Source: Desulfomicrobium sp. ZS1 (GTDB lineage: Bacteria > Desulfobacterota > Desulfovibrionia > Desulfovibrionales > Desulfomicrobiaceae). From it: a stretch of 64,000 nucleotides of DNA. Below the pieces are notes generated by a model. The model searched no databases, was not told the DNA's origin, and saw only the letters and a list, made by a program, of their open reading frames with translations. A program made the position numbers and the translations under genes. Where the stretch lies: the NCBI RefSeq assembly GCF_024204645.1, contig NZ_CP100351.1:1798001-1862000 (forward strand), in the 5' to 3' direction. Positions 53,009 through 63,350 of the stretch are shown in pieces; position 1 is the stretch's first letter, and every line of letters begins with the position of its first letter.

Positions 53009-56000
53009 ATGACGCACTTTAGAACTTCCTTACTTGCCTTTGCCCTCCTCGCCTTGCTGCTTGCACCATATGTCGCAGCGTCCGATCCGCTCCCCAAAAA
53101 GGTGCTCATTCTCACATCCTACCACCAGGGCGACCGCTGGAACGACAGCGTTGTCTTGGGCATCCAAGAAAACTTAGGGTCCATTGAATCCGTCAGCCTA
53201 GCCATCGAAAACCTAGACATGCGCCGGCACGCCGACCCGAACCATATCCAACTGACCAAGGATTACATTCTGGCCAAATACAAGGACAAGCCGCAAGACT
53301 TGGTTCTGGTCTCGGATGACCCAGCTCTGAACTTCCTGCTGACCGTACGGGATGATCTATTTTCCACGACTCCGGTGGTCTTCTGTGGTGCCAATGATTT
53401 CAGTCCAGAGCGAATACAGGGACAGACCAATATTACCGGGGTCAACGAGGCTCTTAGCTTGGAAGCCTCTCTGAAACTGGCCCTGAAGTTATTTCCCAGC
53501 ACCACCCGGATCATGGCCGTGGTTAGCGACACTGATGCTAGCGGCCGCATCAACTTGGAACAGTACAGGGCCGTAGCCGATCGAATGAGGGGGCAGGTGC
53601 AGTTCGGCGAACTCCTCAACATGACCGGCAAGGATGCACCGGACATCCTAAACCGACTGCCAAAAGACAACCTAGTCCTGCGCCTGATCAACCTCCTCAA
53701 GCCTGACGGAGGATATCTATCCATACAGGATAGCATCCGGATACTTTCTGCCAATTCCCCGGTTCCGGTCTTCACTCCGTGGTCTTTTGACCTGGGTGAA
53801 GGTGCCTTGGGTGGTTACGTAGCCTCAGGCCACGAGCAGGGTCGCATCGCTGCCAAACTAGCGCTCCGCATCTTGGATGGCCAGGGAGCGGACCAGATTC
53901 CCGTGGTCATGGACAGTCCAAACGTGCCCATGTTCGACTACGAAGTGATGCAGCACTTCGGGATCAGGGAATCTTCCCTTCCCCAAGGGAGCATCGTCCT
54001 CAACCGTCAAGTATCAATGTGGGAGCAATACAGGAGCTGGATCATTAGCATTGCTGTGATCGGATGCTTGCAGACGATCTTAATCTTGGTCTTACACCAC
54101 CTCTGGAAACGTTCAAAGACGGATAGAGACGCACTACTGAAGTCTGATTCTAAGTTCCGTGCCCTTTTTGATTATGCTGGAGAAGGAATTTTCTTAGCAG
54201 ATAGTCAATCAAATATCACAAACGCGAACCATTCCGCAGCGAAGATGCTGGGATATGCTTCCCCCAGCGAATTGGTTGGCATGAATGCCAAAGAGTTAAT
54301 CCACCCCGATGACCTTCACAAAATAAGCGCAAAATCAAATTTTGAGAAGGCAAAGAAGGACGAGATCCTTCGCTTCGAACGGCGATATCGAAAAAATGAC
54401 GGCTCGTATATTTCTGTCCAAATAACAATTAAATTCCTTGGTGATTCTGGGCTACATCATGTTCTCTTCAGCGATATCTCAGAACGAATAAAGGCTGAGC
54501 AAGCGTTGAAAGAAAGCGAGGAACGCTTTCGGGTACTTTTTGAACAGGCACCGGATCCGTTGTTCATATGGCGCCTGGATGAAAGACTCCAAGATGTAAA
54601 TCACGCAGCCTGTAAGTTACTCGGGTACGACCGCACAGAACTGCTCGCTCTTAGCCTGCCTGACATCCAAGCTCCATCCCTGAGGGGATTGCCTAACACT
54701 CGGCTACAGTCAGAGATGACATGTTATGCATTTGAGACATGGGATGTTTGCAAAAATGGGTCTGAAATTCCCGTAGAGGTGATCACAGTACCCATCAAAC
54801 TCCACGGCAAAGACTTTGCGCTTTCAGCTGTCCGCGACATAACCCAACGCATCCGTTCAGAGCAGGAACTTCGCCAGTCGAAGGAATCAGCCGAAGCTGC
54901 AAATAAGACCAAGAGCGAATTCCTGGCGAATATGAGCCATGAAATCCGCACTCCGCTCAACGGTATAATGGGCATGATGCAGCTCCTGGACACTACCTCT
55001 CTGGATGATGAACAGAAGCAATTCGTCCTCATGGCCATCAAATCGACCAACCGATTAACCAGATTGCTCTCCGATATTCTAGATCTTTCCAGGATTGAGG
55101 CGAACAAAATGACCCTTCACGAGAAGGAATTCGTGCCCCATGAACTTGCCGATGCCGTATCCGACTTGTTTAAGGTTACGGTCAGAGACAAAGGGGTCTA
55201 TCTGGAATGCTTCATTGATCCGAAAATCCCTTCGCGACTTGTTGGGGATGATGCGCGTGTTTTGCAAATTCTGTTCAATCTGGTGGGCAATGCTTTTAAG
55301 TTTACGGAGCAGGGACATGTTCGACTGGAAATCTCCTCTGTAGGCACCGGCATTGAGGGTGCCGTCAGGGTGCTATTCTCTATATCCGACACTGGCATTG
55401 GCATTCCGGACAACAATTTGGATGGCCTATTCAAACCTTTTGCTCAGGTAGACAATTCCTACACCCGCAACTTTCAGGGAGCCGGTTTGGGCCTGGCCAT
55501 TGTCAAGCGCCTAGTGGACCTGATGGGTGGGAAAATTTCCGTGGCAAGTACTCTCGGCGAGGGAACCACTGTGAACGTTCTCTTGCCTTTTAAGCTGCCC
55601 GTGGATGAACGCATTCCCAATGAAAAAGGTCCTGGGCATTTGGTCCAAGCCAAGCAAAGCCTACGGATTCTGCTGGCCGAGGATGAACCGTCAAACTCTT
55701 ACGCCGTGACAAAACTACTGGAAAAGGCCGGGCATACTGTGACTCTAGCCGAAAACGGACAGCAAGTCCTTGATTTGCTTGCGGCTCAAGACTTCGAGGT
55801 AGTCCTTATGGACGTGCAGATGCCGGTGATGAATGGAGTGGAATCGACAAAAGCAATCCGTCAGTCCTTAACGTTGGGGAAGAAGAAAGACATCTTTATC
55901 ATCGCCATGACCGCTTATGCCATGACCGGGGACCGTGAAAGATTTCTTGAAGTGGGCATGAACGACTATCTTTCCAAACCCTTTAGCTTCAATGATCTGG

Positions 56001-56032
56001 AAAGATTGCTGATCAAGTACAGTCTATCCTGA
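53009..56032 (+). CDS. ABC-substrate-binding domain hybrid histidine kinase
   Basis: 1007-aa membrane sensor. A signal peptide (1-24) is followed by a periplasmic ABC-type substrate-binding domain (about 30-310, [38 protein letters not shown]), TM near 345-367, two PAS domains (about 372-495 and 500-620), HisKA with His644 in [10 protein letters not shown], HATPase ([23 protein letters not shown]) and a receiver with Asp935 in [17 protein letters not shown] precedes ATG 53009. It shares an 86-base identical HisKA block with the kinase at 57209 and a near-identical receiver block with the kinase at 31750. Confidence 0.92.
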   Translation: MTHFRTSLLAFALLALLLAPYVAASDPLPKKVLILTSYHQGDRWNDSVVLGIQENLGSIESVSLAIENLDMRRHADPNHIQLTKDYILAKYKDKPQDLVLVSDDPALNFLLTVRDDLFSTTPVVFCGANDFSPERIQGQTNITGVNEALSLEASLKLALKLFPSTTRIMAVVSDTDASGRINLEQYRAVADRMRGQVQFGELLNMTGKDAPDILNRLPKDNLVLRLINLLKPDGGYLSIQDSIRILSANSPVPVFTPWSFDLGEGALGGYVASGHEQGRIAAKLALRILDGQGADQIPVVMDSPNVPMFDYEVMQHFGIRESSLPQGSIVLNRQVSMWEQYRSWIISIAVIGCLQTILILVLHHLWKRSKTDRDALLKSDSKFRALFDYAGEGIFLADSQSNITNANHSAAKMLGYASPSELVGMNAKELIHPDDLHKISAKSNFEKAKKDEILRFERRYRKNDGSYISVQITIKFLGDSGLHHVLFSDISERIKAEQALKESEERFRVLFEQAPDPLFIWRLDERLQDVNHAACKLLGYDRTELLALSLPDIQAPSLRGLPNTRLQSEMTCYAFETWDVCKNGSEIPVEVITVPIKLHGKDFALSAVRDITQRIRSEQELRQSKESAEAANKTKSEFLANMSHEIRTPLNGIMGMMQLLDTTSLDDEQKQFVLMAIKSTNRLTRLLSDILDLSRIEANKMTLHEKEFVPHELADAVSDLFKVTVRDKGVYLECFIDPKIPSRLVGDDARVLQILFNLVGNAFKFTEQGHVRLEISSVGTGIEGAVRVLFSISDTGIGIPDNNLDGLFKPFAQVDNSYTRNFQGAGLGLAIVKRLVDLMGGKISVASTLGEGTTVNVLLPFKLPVDERIPNEKGPGHLVQAKQSLRILLAEDEPSNSYAVTKLLEKAGHTVTLAENGQQVLDLLAAQDFEVVLMDVQMPVMNGVESTKAIRQSLTLGKKKDIFIIAMTAYAMTGDRERFLEVGMNDYLSKPFSFNDLERLLIKYSLS
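54929..55014 (+). repeat. 86-bp identical HisKA segment, copy 1
   Basis: Identical at all 86 bases to 59270-59355, including synonymous positions, while the sequence on both sides differs. It encodes [20 protein letters not shown] and the following residues around the phosphoacceptor His. Confidence 0.95.
55898..55969 (+). repeat. 72-bp near-identical receiver segment, copy 2
   Basis: 71 of 72 bases match 33397-33468 in the PocR kinase gene. It lies in the receiver domain and encodes the same alpha-4 region. Confidence 0.85.
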
Positions 56033-56231
56033 CAATGGCCGCAAACGTTACGCAGGCCAGCTTTGGATTCTACGAAAAAAAATGCAAATAAAGAGCCAAA
56101 CCTATCACCGCCCATGGCTGTGGATCACAACTTCAGAAGTCTCCGACAGGCCCGCTAGTTCGTGTCTCGGAAGCATACCTAAACCAGAACCACTCCATAT
56201 CTTCTCCCCTAACTCAATACTGGCGCACTAA

Positions 56232-57170
56232 ATGAAACAACCACCTGCCCACCTCTTGGTAGATGGAGAATTCCAGAAAAAAATTCTGGACTCAGTATCA
56301 GAACACATTGTCGTAACAGACAATGCCGGAGTGATTCTCCTAACCAACAAGGGCTGGGATCTTTTTGGCCGTGAAAACGGATGCCGGATTAATAACGCAT
56401 GGGCAGGGATTAATTATCTCGAAATCTGTGAAAAAGCTGGGAAGATGGGCGACGAATTTGGCACAGCCGCTTCTGAGGGAATCCGCCAGGTAATCGCCGG
56501 AAAGGCATGCTTCCAGATTGAATATCCTTGCCATAGCCCAAACGAAAAACGCTGGTTCATGATGAATGCGAATTCGTTTCAGTACGAAGGGCAGACGTAC
56601 CTCGTTATCATGCACCACAACATCACCCAGCGGAAGCTTGCGGAAGAGCAGGCTCTGGAGTTGGCCCGGCAGGACGGATTGACCGGTCTTTTTAACCGGC
56701 GGGCCTTCGATGAATTCCTGCAAAGCGAGTGGTTTCGTTGCATGCGCCTCAATCTACCTATCACGGTGGCCATGATGGACATTGATCATTTCAAAATCCT
56801 CAACGACACCTACGGTCACCAGCAAGGAGACGACTGTCTGATCCGACTCGGTAACGTCATAAAGAAATACGCCCGACGTCCCGGTGACTTGTGCGCGAGA
56901 TACGGTGGCGAGGAATTCGTCATGGTCTTCGGAAATAGCACTTCAGAACAGACCCTACCGCTCATGCATGCGCTCATGGCAGATATTCGGACACTCGATA
57001 TTAAAAACCAAAATGCCCCAAAAGAAAAACACGTAACGTTGAGCATTGGGCTCGCAAGCACGATCCCATCTGGAGCATCGAATCACCACAACTTGCTGAA
57101 AAGTGCTGATATTTTATTGTACCAGGCCAAAAAAAATGGTCGGAACAATATCATGCCCGAAACGTTATAA
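56232..57170 (+). CDS. PAS-GGDEF diguanylate cyclase
   Basis: 312-aa cytoplasmic enzyme. A PAS domain (about 10-135, [20 protein letters not shown]) is followed by a GGDEF domain with the active variant GGEEF at residues 225-229 and [18 protein letters not shown] near 177. It should synthesise cyclic-di-GMP. No strong ribosome site is seen at ATG 56232. It lies between two hybrid kinases, about 200 bases after the first and 38 bases before the second. Confidence 0.9.
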   Translation: MKQPPAHLLVDGEFQKKILDSVSEHIVVTDNAGVILLTNKGWDLFGRENGCRINNAWAGINYLEICEKAGKMGDEFGTAASEGIRQVIAGKACFQIEYPCHSPNEKRWFMMNANSFQYEGQTYLVIMHHNITQRKLAEEQALELARQDGLTGLFNRRAFDEFLQSEWFRCMRLNLPITVAMMDIDHFKILNDTYGHQQGDDCLIRLGNVIKKYARRPGDLCARYGGEEFVMVFGNSTSEQTLPLMHALMADIRTLDIKNQNAPKEKHVTLSIGLASTIPSGASNHHNLLKSADILLYQAKKNGRNNIMPETL

Positions 57171-57208
57171 ATCAAAAAAATAAGAATAAACTCAAAAAGT
57201 TGAGAAAC

Positions 57209-60200
57209 ATGAACAAACAAATTTTTTTTGTGGACGGCGACTTGATCCATTCGGACATTCATGTGTCCAGACGAGAGCGACACGTCGTGGCATCTTTGAC
57301 GTTCATGCTGCTCCTCTTTATCCTGCAAACGCCGCGAATGGCCGTCGCATCTGAACCCTCGCCACCAATCATCTCAGCCGCCGAGATCGATTACCCGCCT
57401 TTTTCCATTGTTGATGAAGCGGGCCGCGCAGACGGTTTTTCCGTAGAACTTCTGCGTGCCGCCTTGGCCGCTATGGGACGCGATGTCACCTTCCGTACGG
57501 GGCCGTGGGGTGAAGTCAAAGGCTGGCTGGAGCAGGGCGATGTGCAGGCCCTACCTCTGGTTGGCCGCACGCCCGAGCGCGAAGAACTCTTTGATTTCAC
57601 GGTACCCTATATGTCCCTACACGGAGCCATTGTGACACGCTCCGGGACGAAAGACATACAGAGCTTGACCGATCTCAGGGGACGGAGGGTGGCCGTTATG
57701 CGCGGCGATAATGCAGAGGAATTTCTGCGTCGAGAAGAACGCGGCATACTGATCCAAACCACGCCCACCTATGAACAAGCTTTGCAAGAACTGTCCCAGG
57801 GACGCCTCGACGCCGTGGTCGTGCAACGGCTTGTGGCATTGCGCCTCATTCCTACAACCGGGCTTACGAACCTGAGGATTATCGACAAGCCCATCGAAGG
57901 CTTTCGTCAGGACTTCTGCTTCGCCGTCAAAAATGGCGATAGCGACACGCTGGCCTTGCTGAACGAAGGACTCGCCATAGTCATCGCCGACGGGACCTAT
58001 CGCCGTCTCCACTCCCGGTGGTTCGCCGCTCTGGAACTGCCGGGACAGCGCCGCCTCGTCGTAGGGGGTGATCATCAGTATCCTCCGTTCGAATATCTGG
58101 ACGAAAAGGGAAAGCCAGCCGGTTTCAATGTCGAACTCACCCAGATGATTGCCAAGGAGATGGGACTTGACCTTGAAATTCGTCTCGGACCCTGGACGGA
58201 TGTGCTGCGCGATCTGGAGCAAGGCGAAATTGATGCTGTTCAAGGACTGTTCTATTCTGTGGAGCGGGACCGTAAATTCGACTTCACCCAAGCACACTCA
58301 GTGAACAATTACGCAGTGTTAGTGCGACGCGGAGAAAGCAAACCGCCGGTTTCATTAAGCGATCTCAAAAGCAAGAGCATCGTTGTCCAGAAAGGAGACG
58401 CCATCCACGACTATCTGTTGAAGCAAGGCCTGGAGACCCAAATTTCCACCGTAGAGACCCAAGAGGAAATGCTGATGGAACTGTCCGAGGGAAAGCATGA
58501 CTGCGCGCTGAGCCCGCGCATCATCGCCCTGCACATCATCAAGGCGCAAGGGTTGACAAATATAGAACTGGGCCGAAATTCATTTTTGGCCATGGATTAT
58601 TGCTATGCAGTACCCAATGGACATGGGGCGCTTCTGACGCAGTTCAGCGAGGGGCTGCAGGTTCTCAAAGATTCCGGCGAATACCGTCGCCTCCATGAAA
58701 AATGGATGGGAGTGTACGTGCAGCCCCCCCCGTCATTTGTTACCATCCTGCGCGAACTCGCCATGGTCGTTGTGCCACTGCTTGTTATCCTGTTTGGATT
58801 TTTTCTTTGGTTTTGGATGCTGCGTAGACAAGTAAAATCGAGGACAAAAGAACTGCAGGAAAGTAAAGAACGTTTCAAAGCCCTTCACAATGCCTCTTTC
58901 GGCGGCATTACCATTCACGATAAGGGCTTCATCCTGGACTGCAATCATGGGCTCTCAGAGATCACCGGCTATTCCGCTGATGAATTGATCGGGATGAACG
59001 GCGTCATGCTCATATCCGAAAAATCCCGCGACTTGGTTATGAACAATATTCTGTCCGGACACGAAGAACCCTATGAGGCGTTAGGTCTTCGAAAAAACGG
59101 AGAAGAATATCCCGTCCGAATCGAAACGCGTAACATCCCGTATAAAGAAACGACTGTTCGGGTTACGGAAATTCGAGATATCACTGAGCAAAAACGGGCT
59201 GAAGAAGCTCTACTCCAGGCAAAGACAAAAGCAGAGTCCGCCAACCGTGCCAAGAGTGAGTTCTTGGCCAATATGAGCCATGAAATCCGCACTCCGCTCA
59301 ACGGTATAATGGGCATGATGCAGCTCCTGGACACTACCTCTCTGGATGATGAACAACGACAGTTTTGCTCTCTCGGCATCCAATCTGCAACCCGTTTGAC
59401 CAGCCTGCTTTCAGACATTTTGGACCTCTCCCGGGTGGAGGCGAGCATGATGCTCATCCGTTACAAGCGCTTTGACCTGCGCGGCGTACTGACTCAAACC
59501 CTGGATCTTTTCGAACCTGTCGCAATCCAGACCGGTATCACATTATCACGGCATCTTGACCCTGGCCTCCCGATTTGGGTTGTAGGAGATTCCATCAGGC
59601 TACAGCAGGTGCTCAACAACTTGATCGGCAACTCCTTCAAATTTACCAAACTCGGGCGCGTGCACGTCGAAGCCCATGCACTTCCATCACGCAGTAACGA
59701 TACCTTAAGAGTTTTCTTCGCCATTGAAGATACGGGGTGCGGCATTGCCGCTGAAGAACTTGGGAATCTGTTCCAACCTTTCACTCAGGTAAGCCAGGGA
59801 TATACTCGGAACCACCAAGGTGCAGGATTAGGCCTGGCCATCAGCAAGCAACTGGTAGCCCTCATGGGCGGAAACATGGCCGTGGAGAGCGAGGAGGGAG
59901 TGGGCACGACCTTTGCTTTTTGCGTGACCTTCAACAATGAAGTGATCCCCCATGAAGATGAGGCTGCGCTAGAGAGCCGTACTGCGCCGCCGGCGTCCCA
60001 CCGAATCCTTCTGGCCGAAGATGACGAGACAACAAGTTTCAGTATCAGCAAGTTGTTGGAAAAGTTCGGGCACAGCGTGACCGTGGCCCACAACGGTCAG
60101 GAAACCCTGGAAATGCATGAAGCAAATGATTTCGACCTCATCCTCATGGATGTATCAATGCCGGTCATGGATGGCATCGAAGCCTGCAAGCGCATTAGAG

Positions 60201-60376
60201 GCTCCAGAAACTCCCACAAACGGGATATCCCTATCATTGCCCTGACGGCCTACGCCATGGACGGAGACAAAGAAAAGTTCCTGGCCACAGGCATGAACGG
60301 ATATGTAGCCAAGCCCGTAAAGATTGAATGCCTCCTGCAAAGCATGGCCAAAGCGCTGGCAGGACCGCAACGTTAG
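57209..60376 (+). CDS. BvgS-like hybrid kinase with two SBP_3 domains
   Basis: 1055-aa membrane sensor. It has a signal or anchor segment near residues 30-48, two tandem solute-binding family 3 domains (about 52-270, [18 protein letters not shown]; about 285-510, [19 protein letters not shown]), TM near 517-540, PAS (about 555-675), HisKA with His691, HATPase ([23 protein letters not shown]) and a receiver with Asp981 in LILMDVSMP. This is the BvgS/EvgS-like architecture, without a terminal HPt. ATG 57209 is preferred over TTG 57200. It shares the 86-base HisKA block with the kinase at 53009. Confidence 0.92.
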   Translation: MNKQIFFVDGDLIHSDIHVSRRERHVVASLTFMLLLFILQTPRMAVASEPSPPIISAAEIDYPPFSIVDEAGRADGFSVELLRAALAAMGRDVTFRTGPWGEVKGWLEQGDVQALPLVGRTPEREELFDFTVPYMSLHGAIVTRSGTKDIQSLTDLRGRRVAVMRGDNAEEFLRREERGILIQTTPTYEQALQELSQGRLDAVVVQRLVALRLIPTTGLTNLRIIDKPIEGFRQDFCFAVKNGDSDTLALLNEGLAIVIADGTYRRLHSRWFAALELPGQRRLVVGGDHQYPPFEYLDEKGKPAGFNVELTQMIAKEMGLDLEIRLGPWTDVLRDLEQGEIDAVQGLFYSVERDRKFDFTQAHSVNNYAVLVRRGESKPPVSLSDLKSKSIVVQKGDAIHDYLLKQGLETQISTVETQEEMLMELSEGKHDCALSPRIIALHIIKAQGLTNIELGRNSFLAMDYCYAVPNGHGALLTQFSEGLQVLKDSGEYRRLHEKWMGVYVQPPPSFVTILRELAMVVVPLLVILFGFFLWFWMLRRQVKSRTKELQESKERFKALHNASFGGITIHDKGFILDCNHGLSEITGYSADELIGMNGVMLISEKSRDLVMNNILSGHEEPYEALGLRKNGEEYPVRIETRNIPYKETTVRVTEIRDITEQKRAEEALLQAKTKAESANRAKSEFLANMSHEIRTPLNGIMGMMQLLDTTSLDDEQRQFCSLGIQSATRLTSLLSDILDLSRVEASMMLIRYKRFDLRGVLTQTLDLFEPVAIQTGITLSRHLDPGLPIWVVGDSIRLQQVLNNLIGNSFKFTKLGRVHVEAHALPSRSNDTLRVFFAIEDTGCGIAAEELGNLFQPFTQVSQGYTRNHQGAGLGLAISKQLVALMGGNMAVESEEGVGTTFAFCVTFNNEVIPHEDEAALESRTAPPASHRILLAEDDETTSFSISKLLEKFGHSVTVAHNGQETLEMHEANDFDLILMDVSMPVMDGIEACKRIRGSRNSHKRDIPIIALTAYAMDGDKEKFLATGMNGYVAKPVKIECLLQSMAKALAGPQR
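59270..59355 (+). repeat. 86-bp identical HisKA segment, copy 2
   Basis: Perfect copy of 54929-55014, 4.3 kb away in direct orientation. Immediately outside the block the two genes differ, for example TGGCC versus TGGCG before it and CGACAG versus GAAGCA after it. Confidence 0.95.
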
Positions 60377-60440
60377 GATTGCAGACGAGTCACTTGGTAC
60401 AGGATACAATTTCCTACCGAGCATCAAGTGTGCTTTCAAG

Positions 60441-60656
60441 GTAAGCGCTCAAGAGAGTCCATCTTCCAATAATTTCAAACTATGAGATAAAAGGCCTCCA
60501 ATCCAAGGAGGTTCTCATGAAATCTCGCATTCGCCAGAACCGTGCTGCCCGATGGCTCGCTCATGTTGAGCAGTGGCGGCACAGCGGCATGAGCACGGCC
60601 GCATATTACACCGTGCACCAGTCTCGCCATTCCATCAGCTATGACGCAGAAAGGAG
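60441..60656 (+). mobile_element. IS66-like left end with truncated tnpA
   Basis: GTAAGCGCTCAAGAG at 60441 resembles IS66-family terminal repeats. At 60517, after a strong AAGGAGG site, an ATG opens a frame whose start (RAARWLAHVEQWRHSGMSTA) looks like the N-terminus of the IS66 accessory protein TnpA. The resemblance fades after about 35-40 codons, and the frame then runs antisense into the CheA-like gene end (stop at 60657). No tnpB, tnpC or right end follows, so this is a remnant. The element end is set at the neighbouring gene boundary. Confidence 0.6.
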
Positions 60657-62675
60657 CTACATTTCCTGGAGAGGAATGTGGAACGTGAACCGAGTGCCTT
60701 GTCCGGGCTTTGAGCTCATCTCCATGCTGCCCCCAAGGGCTTCAAGCTCGGCCTTGACAGCGGCCAGTCCCATGCCACGACCGGAAAGGGACGTGACATC
60801 GCTTTTCGTTGAGAAGGAATCCATGAAAAGCAGGGCATAGACTTTGTCCGTTTCCATGCGCTCAGCTTCCTCCGCCTCGATGAATCCCTTTTCCACGGCC
60901 TTGGTCTTGACCTTGGCAGCATCGATGCCCGCGCCGTCATCGGAAATCGAAATCCTGAATCGCGTGTTGTCCTCATCGAACTTGACCTTGCATTGAATGA
61001 GGCCAACCTCGCGTTTCCCCGATTCCAAGCGATCTTCAGGCGTCTCAATGCCGTGGTCGATCATGTTGCGGAACACATGGACGATGGACTTGAAGAATTT
61101 CCGGTAGTGGTCCTTGTCTATAAGGATGTCGTCGCCGCTAACATGCATGGGTTCGATCACCTTTTCCACCCGACCGGCAAGTGTTTCCAGGTATTCGGTG
61201 TAGGCGCCGAGAAGCTCCTTGACATTGTGCTTGCGCAGCGAGCGCAGAATGGGGAGCACGTCGCGTTGCTCCTTATCGCCCAACTTTTCTTCAATCAGTT
61301 TTTCGATTTTCAGGAGCCGCTCCTTACTGATGAGGAAACGTTCTTCAGTCTCGAAATAGCTGCGTCCGAGAGAGGCTATGATGATGGATTTGTCTTCGAT
61401 CAGTATGGCTTCGACGTCCCAGGCGCTCACAACTGCCAGAAGCTCGTATTCGTCGGTAGGGGTCTCCCGTTTGATCATTTTGGAAAGGGCGTCTTCCATC
61501 TCGTGCAACTGCGCGGCGGTGTTGTGCAGGCCGTACTGGGCAAAGTCTCCCTTGAAGGTATGCACCACCCTGAAAATTTCGAACAATGCTTCGCCCGGAG
61601 TCTCGGCCTCGCGTATCATGGCCGTGGCATCCTGAGTCACGAAACCGACAAAGTCGTCAATTGCCATGTTCACGTCAGACTGCTTGGCCAAAGCCTTGAC
61701 AACCATGCGCAGATTGCTTCGCTCCTGCGCCATTTTCTGTTCAAGTTCCTTCTTCTCGGTGATGTCGGTCAGTACGAGCATCATGCCCTTCTGGTCAGTG
61801 CGCTGGGTTACCTTGTACTCGATTCTGACCACCTTGTTGTAGATGGAGAGTTCGTTCGGGAGCAGTGAAATATAAACTTTCTGTTGTAGATTTTGGGACG
61901 CGCCAAAAACATTCTGGAATATCTGCCCCACCATTTGCCCGGTTTCTTCGGAAAGGTGCTTCCTGATCAGATCCACAAAGTTCTTGCCGCCAATGGGTCC
62001 TCTGAAGATATTCACGCATTCCAGTGAATATTCGTTGGAAATAACACAGTCCTGTCCAAAGGAGAGAAATCCCTGACCAGCGTTGTCCAGCAGGTTCTTG
62101 ATGGAATCGTTACGTTCTCCCAGCTCGCTGTTCTTTTCCTCTATCTGGGTGCGGTGACGAACTTCGGCCGCATTGGCAAGGTGCAGAATCTCCTTCTGCT
62201 GCTTGAGGAGTTCGATTTCCTTTTCTCTTTTGTGGGTGAGCTCCACCATGAAGCGTTTGATGCTGACCACCCCAAGAAGCTTTTCGTCTTCGGTGATGAT
62301 GACGATGTCATACACTTTCGACAAGGGACGATTCATGGCGATGGTACTGATGGTGGCGATGTTCACGGACACATCCACGATCAGAGGGTGCGGGTTCATG
62401 ACCAGCTTAGCCGAACGTTTGAGAAAGAGAGCCCGGCCATACATGCTGCCAAGATTCTGGAAGAAATCGTTACGCATCACGAGTCCCACAGGGGCGAGAC
62501 TGTCATCGACGACAACCACGCCTTCGGAGTCAGTGTGATCGTTGAAGAATGTATTCAGCGCTGCACCGGGGTCGTTGACGTGGAAGGTCGCGGTCTGTTC
62601 AACCAGCTTGCGAATGTTGTCTTCTTCAGAGGAATATTCCTTGATTTCAATATCCGTCAGGGCTGTGGATTGCAT
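60657..62675 (-). CDS. CBS-HPt CheA-like histidine kinase
   Basis: 672-aa cytoplasmic kinase. A pair of CBS-like motifs forms the N-terminus (about 28-150, EGVVVVDDSLAPVGLVMRND; DIVIITEDEKLLGVVSIKRF), followed by a coiled coil and a PAS-like region (about 190-305), an HPt domain with His372 in RVVHTFKGDFAQYG, and a CheA-type ATPase (FRNMIDHGIETPEDR near 540, DDGAGID near 590, GRGMGLAAVK near 640). It ends without a CheW-like P5 domain, so it is not coupled to receptors in the usual way. ATG 62675 has GGGAG 8 bases upstream. It lies downstream of a CheY gene on the same strand. Confidence 0.88.
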   Translation of the reverse strand: MQSTALTDIEIKEYSSEEDNIRKLVEQTATFHVNDPGAALNTFFNDHTDSEGVVVVDDSLAPVGLVMRNDFFQNLGSMYGRALFLKRSAKLVMNPHPLIVDVSVNIATISTIAMNRPLSKVYDIVIITEDEKLLGVVSIKRFMVELTHKREKEIELLKQQKEILHLANAAEVRHRTQIEEKNSELGERNDSIKNLLDNAGQGFLSFGQDCVISNEYSLECVNIFRGPIGGKNFVDLIRKHLSEETGQMVGQIFQNVFGASQNLQQKVYISLLPNELSIYNKVVRIEYKVTQRTDQKGMMLVLTDITEKKELEQKMAQERSNLRMVVKALAKQSDVNMAIDDFVGFVTQDATAMIREAETPGEALFEIFRVVHTFKGDFAQYGLHNTAAQLHEMEDALSKMIKRETPTDEYELLAVVSAWDVEAILIEDKSIIIASLGRSYFETEERFLISKERLLKIEKLIEEKLGDKEQRDVLPILRSLRKHNVKELLGAYTEYLETLAGRVEKVIEPMHVSGDDILIDKDHYRKFFKSIVHVFRNMIDHGIETPEDRLESGKREVGLIQCKVKFDEDNTRFRISISDDGAGIDAAKVKTKAVEKGFIEAEEAERMETDKVYALLFMDSFSTKSDVTSLSGRGMGLAAVKAELEALGGSMEMSSKPGQGTRFTFHIPLQEM

Positions 62676-62837
62676 TTCTGGCTCCCGTGAGGACGTTGCC
62701 GACACCTGCCCTGTGTTCAAGGCCGCGGAAAATGAGCGAGCACAGGGACTCGCGATGCGGAAATGCATGCAAAAGACCATGTGATGTTGTTTTCGCGCGA
62801 TAACGCTGTGGCTTGAGCTCGATTTATTGACAATGCG

Positions 62838-62868
62838 CTGGCGGACGGGTGCATCCCGCCCGCTTGCC
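62838..62868 (-). terminator. GC-rich hairpin after the CheY gene
   Basis: GCGGACGGG at 62841-62849 pairs with CCCGCCCGC at 62855-62863 with one mismatch that is a wobble on one strand, and flanking CTGG/CCAG extend the stem. It lies just after the stop of the minus-strand CheY gene. There is no strong T-run, so it may reduce rather than stop readthrough into the kinase gene. Confidence 0.45.
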
Positions 62869-62879
62869 AGGACGTTGCG

Positions 62880-63242
62880 CTAGCTAGCCAACACTTCGCT
62901 GATGGCTTCAAGCACCTTGTCCGCCTCGAAAGGCTTGGTGATGTAGTGCTTGGCACCTGCATTGAGCGCTTCAAGAATCTTTCCGCCCTGCCCCAGAGCA
63001 CTGACCATCATGACCTTTGCTTCAGGGTCGGTTGCCACGATTTTCTTCAGACACTCGATGCCGTTGAGATTGGGCATGGTGATGTCCATGGTCACCAGGT
63101 CGGGCTTGAGTTCCGTATATTTTTCGAATCCGGCTTCACCATCAGATGCTTCGGCAACGATGTCGTAGTCTGCACCCGCCAGGATGGTCTTGAGATTGTT
63201 GCGGGCGACAATGGAGTCATCCACAATAAGAATGCGCGCCAT
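62880..63242 (-). CDS. CheY-like response regulator
   Basis: 120-aa stand-alone receiver. DDSIVAR near residues 8-14, Asp in VTMDITMPNLNG near 53, a Thr/Ser-position Ser in MMVSALGQ near 83 and Lys in YITKPFEADKV near 105. It lies between the CBS-HPt kinase and the CheX-like gene on the same strand and is the natural phospho-acceptor for that kinase. A good AAGGAGATAAAG site precedes the start. Confidence 0.92.
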   Translation of the reverse strand: MARILIVDDSIVARNNLKTILAGADYDIVAEASDGEAGFEKYTELKPDLVTMDITMPNLNGIECLKKIVATDPEAKVMMVSALGQGGKILEALNAGAKHYITKPFEADKVLEAISEVLAS

Positions 63243-63350
63243 CTTTATCTCCTTGCGTAAAAATATTCGAAATGATGAAAAATCCGGTCTCCCGCTAACC
63301 AGGTTCTCGAAAGCCCTATTCGTCGGACAAAGTGACCGGATGCGGGTATT

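Noticed and set aside
60517-60840. Full 107-codon frame as an intact gene
   Set aside because: Only about the first 35-40 codons look like TnpA; the rest is antisense to the kinase end, so it is recorded as an IS remnant instead.
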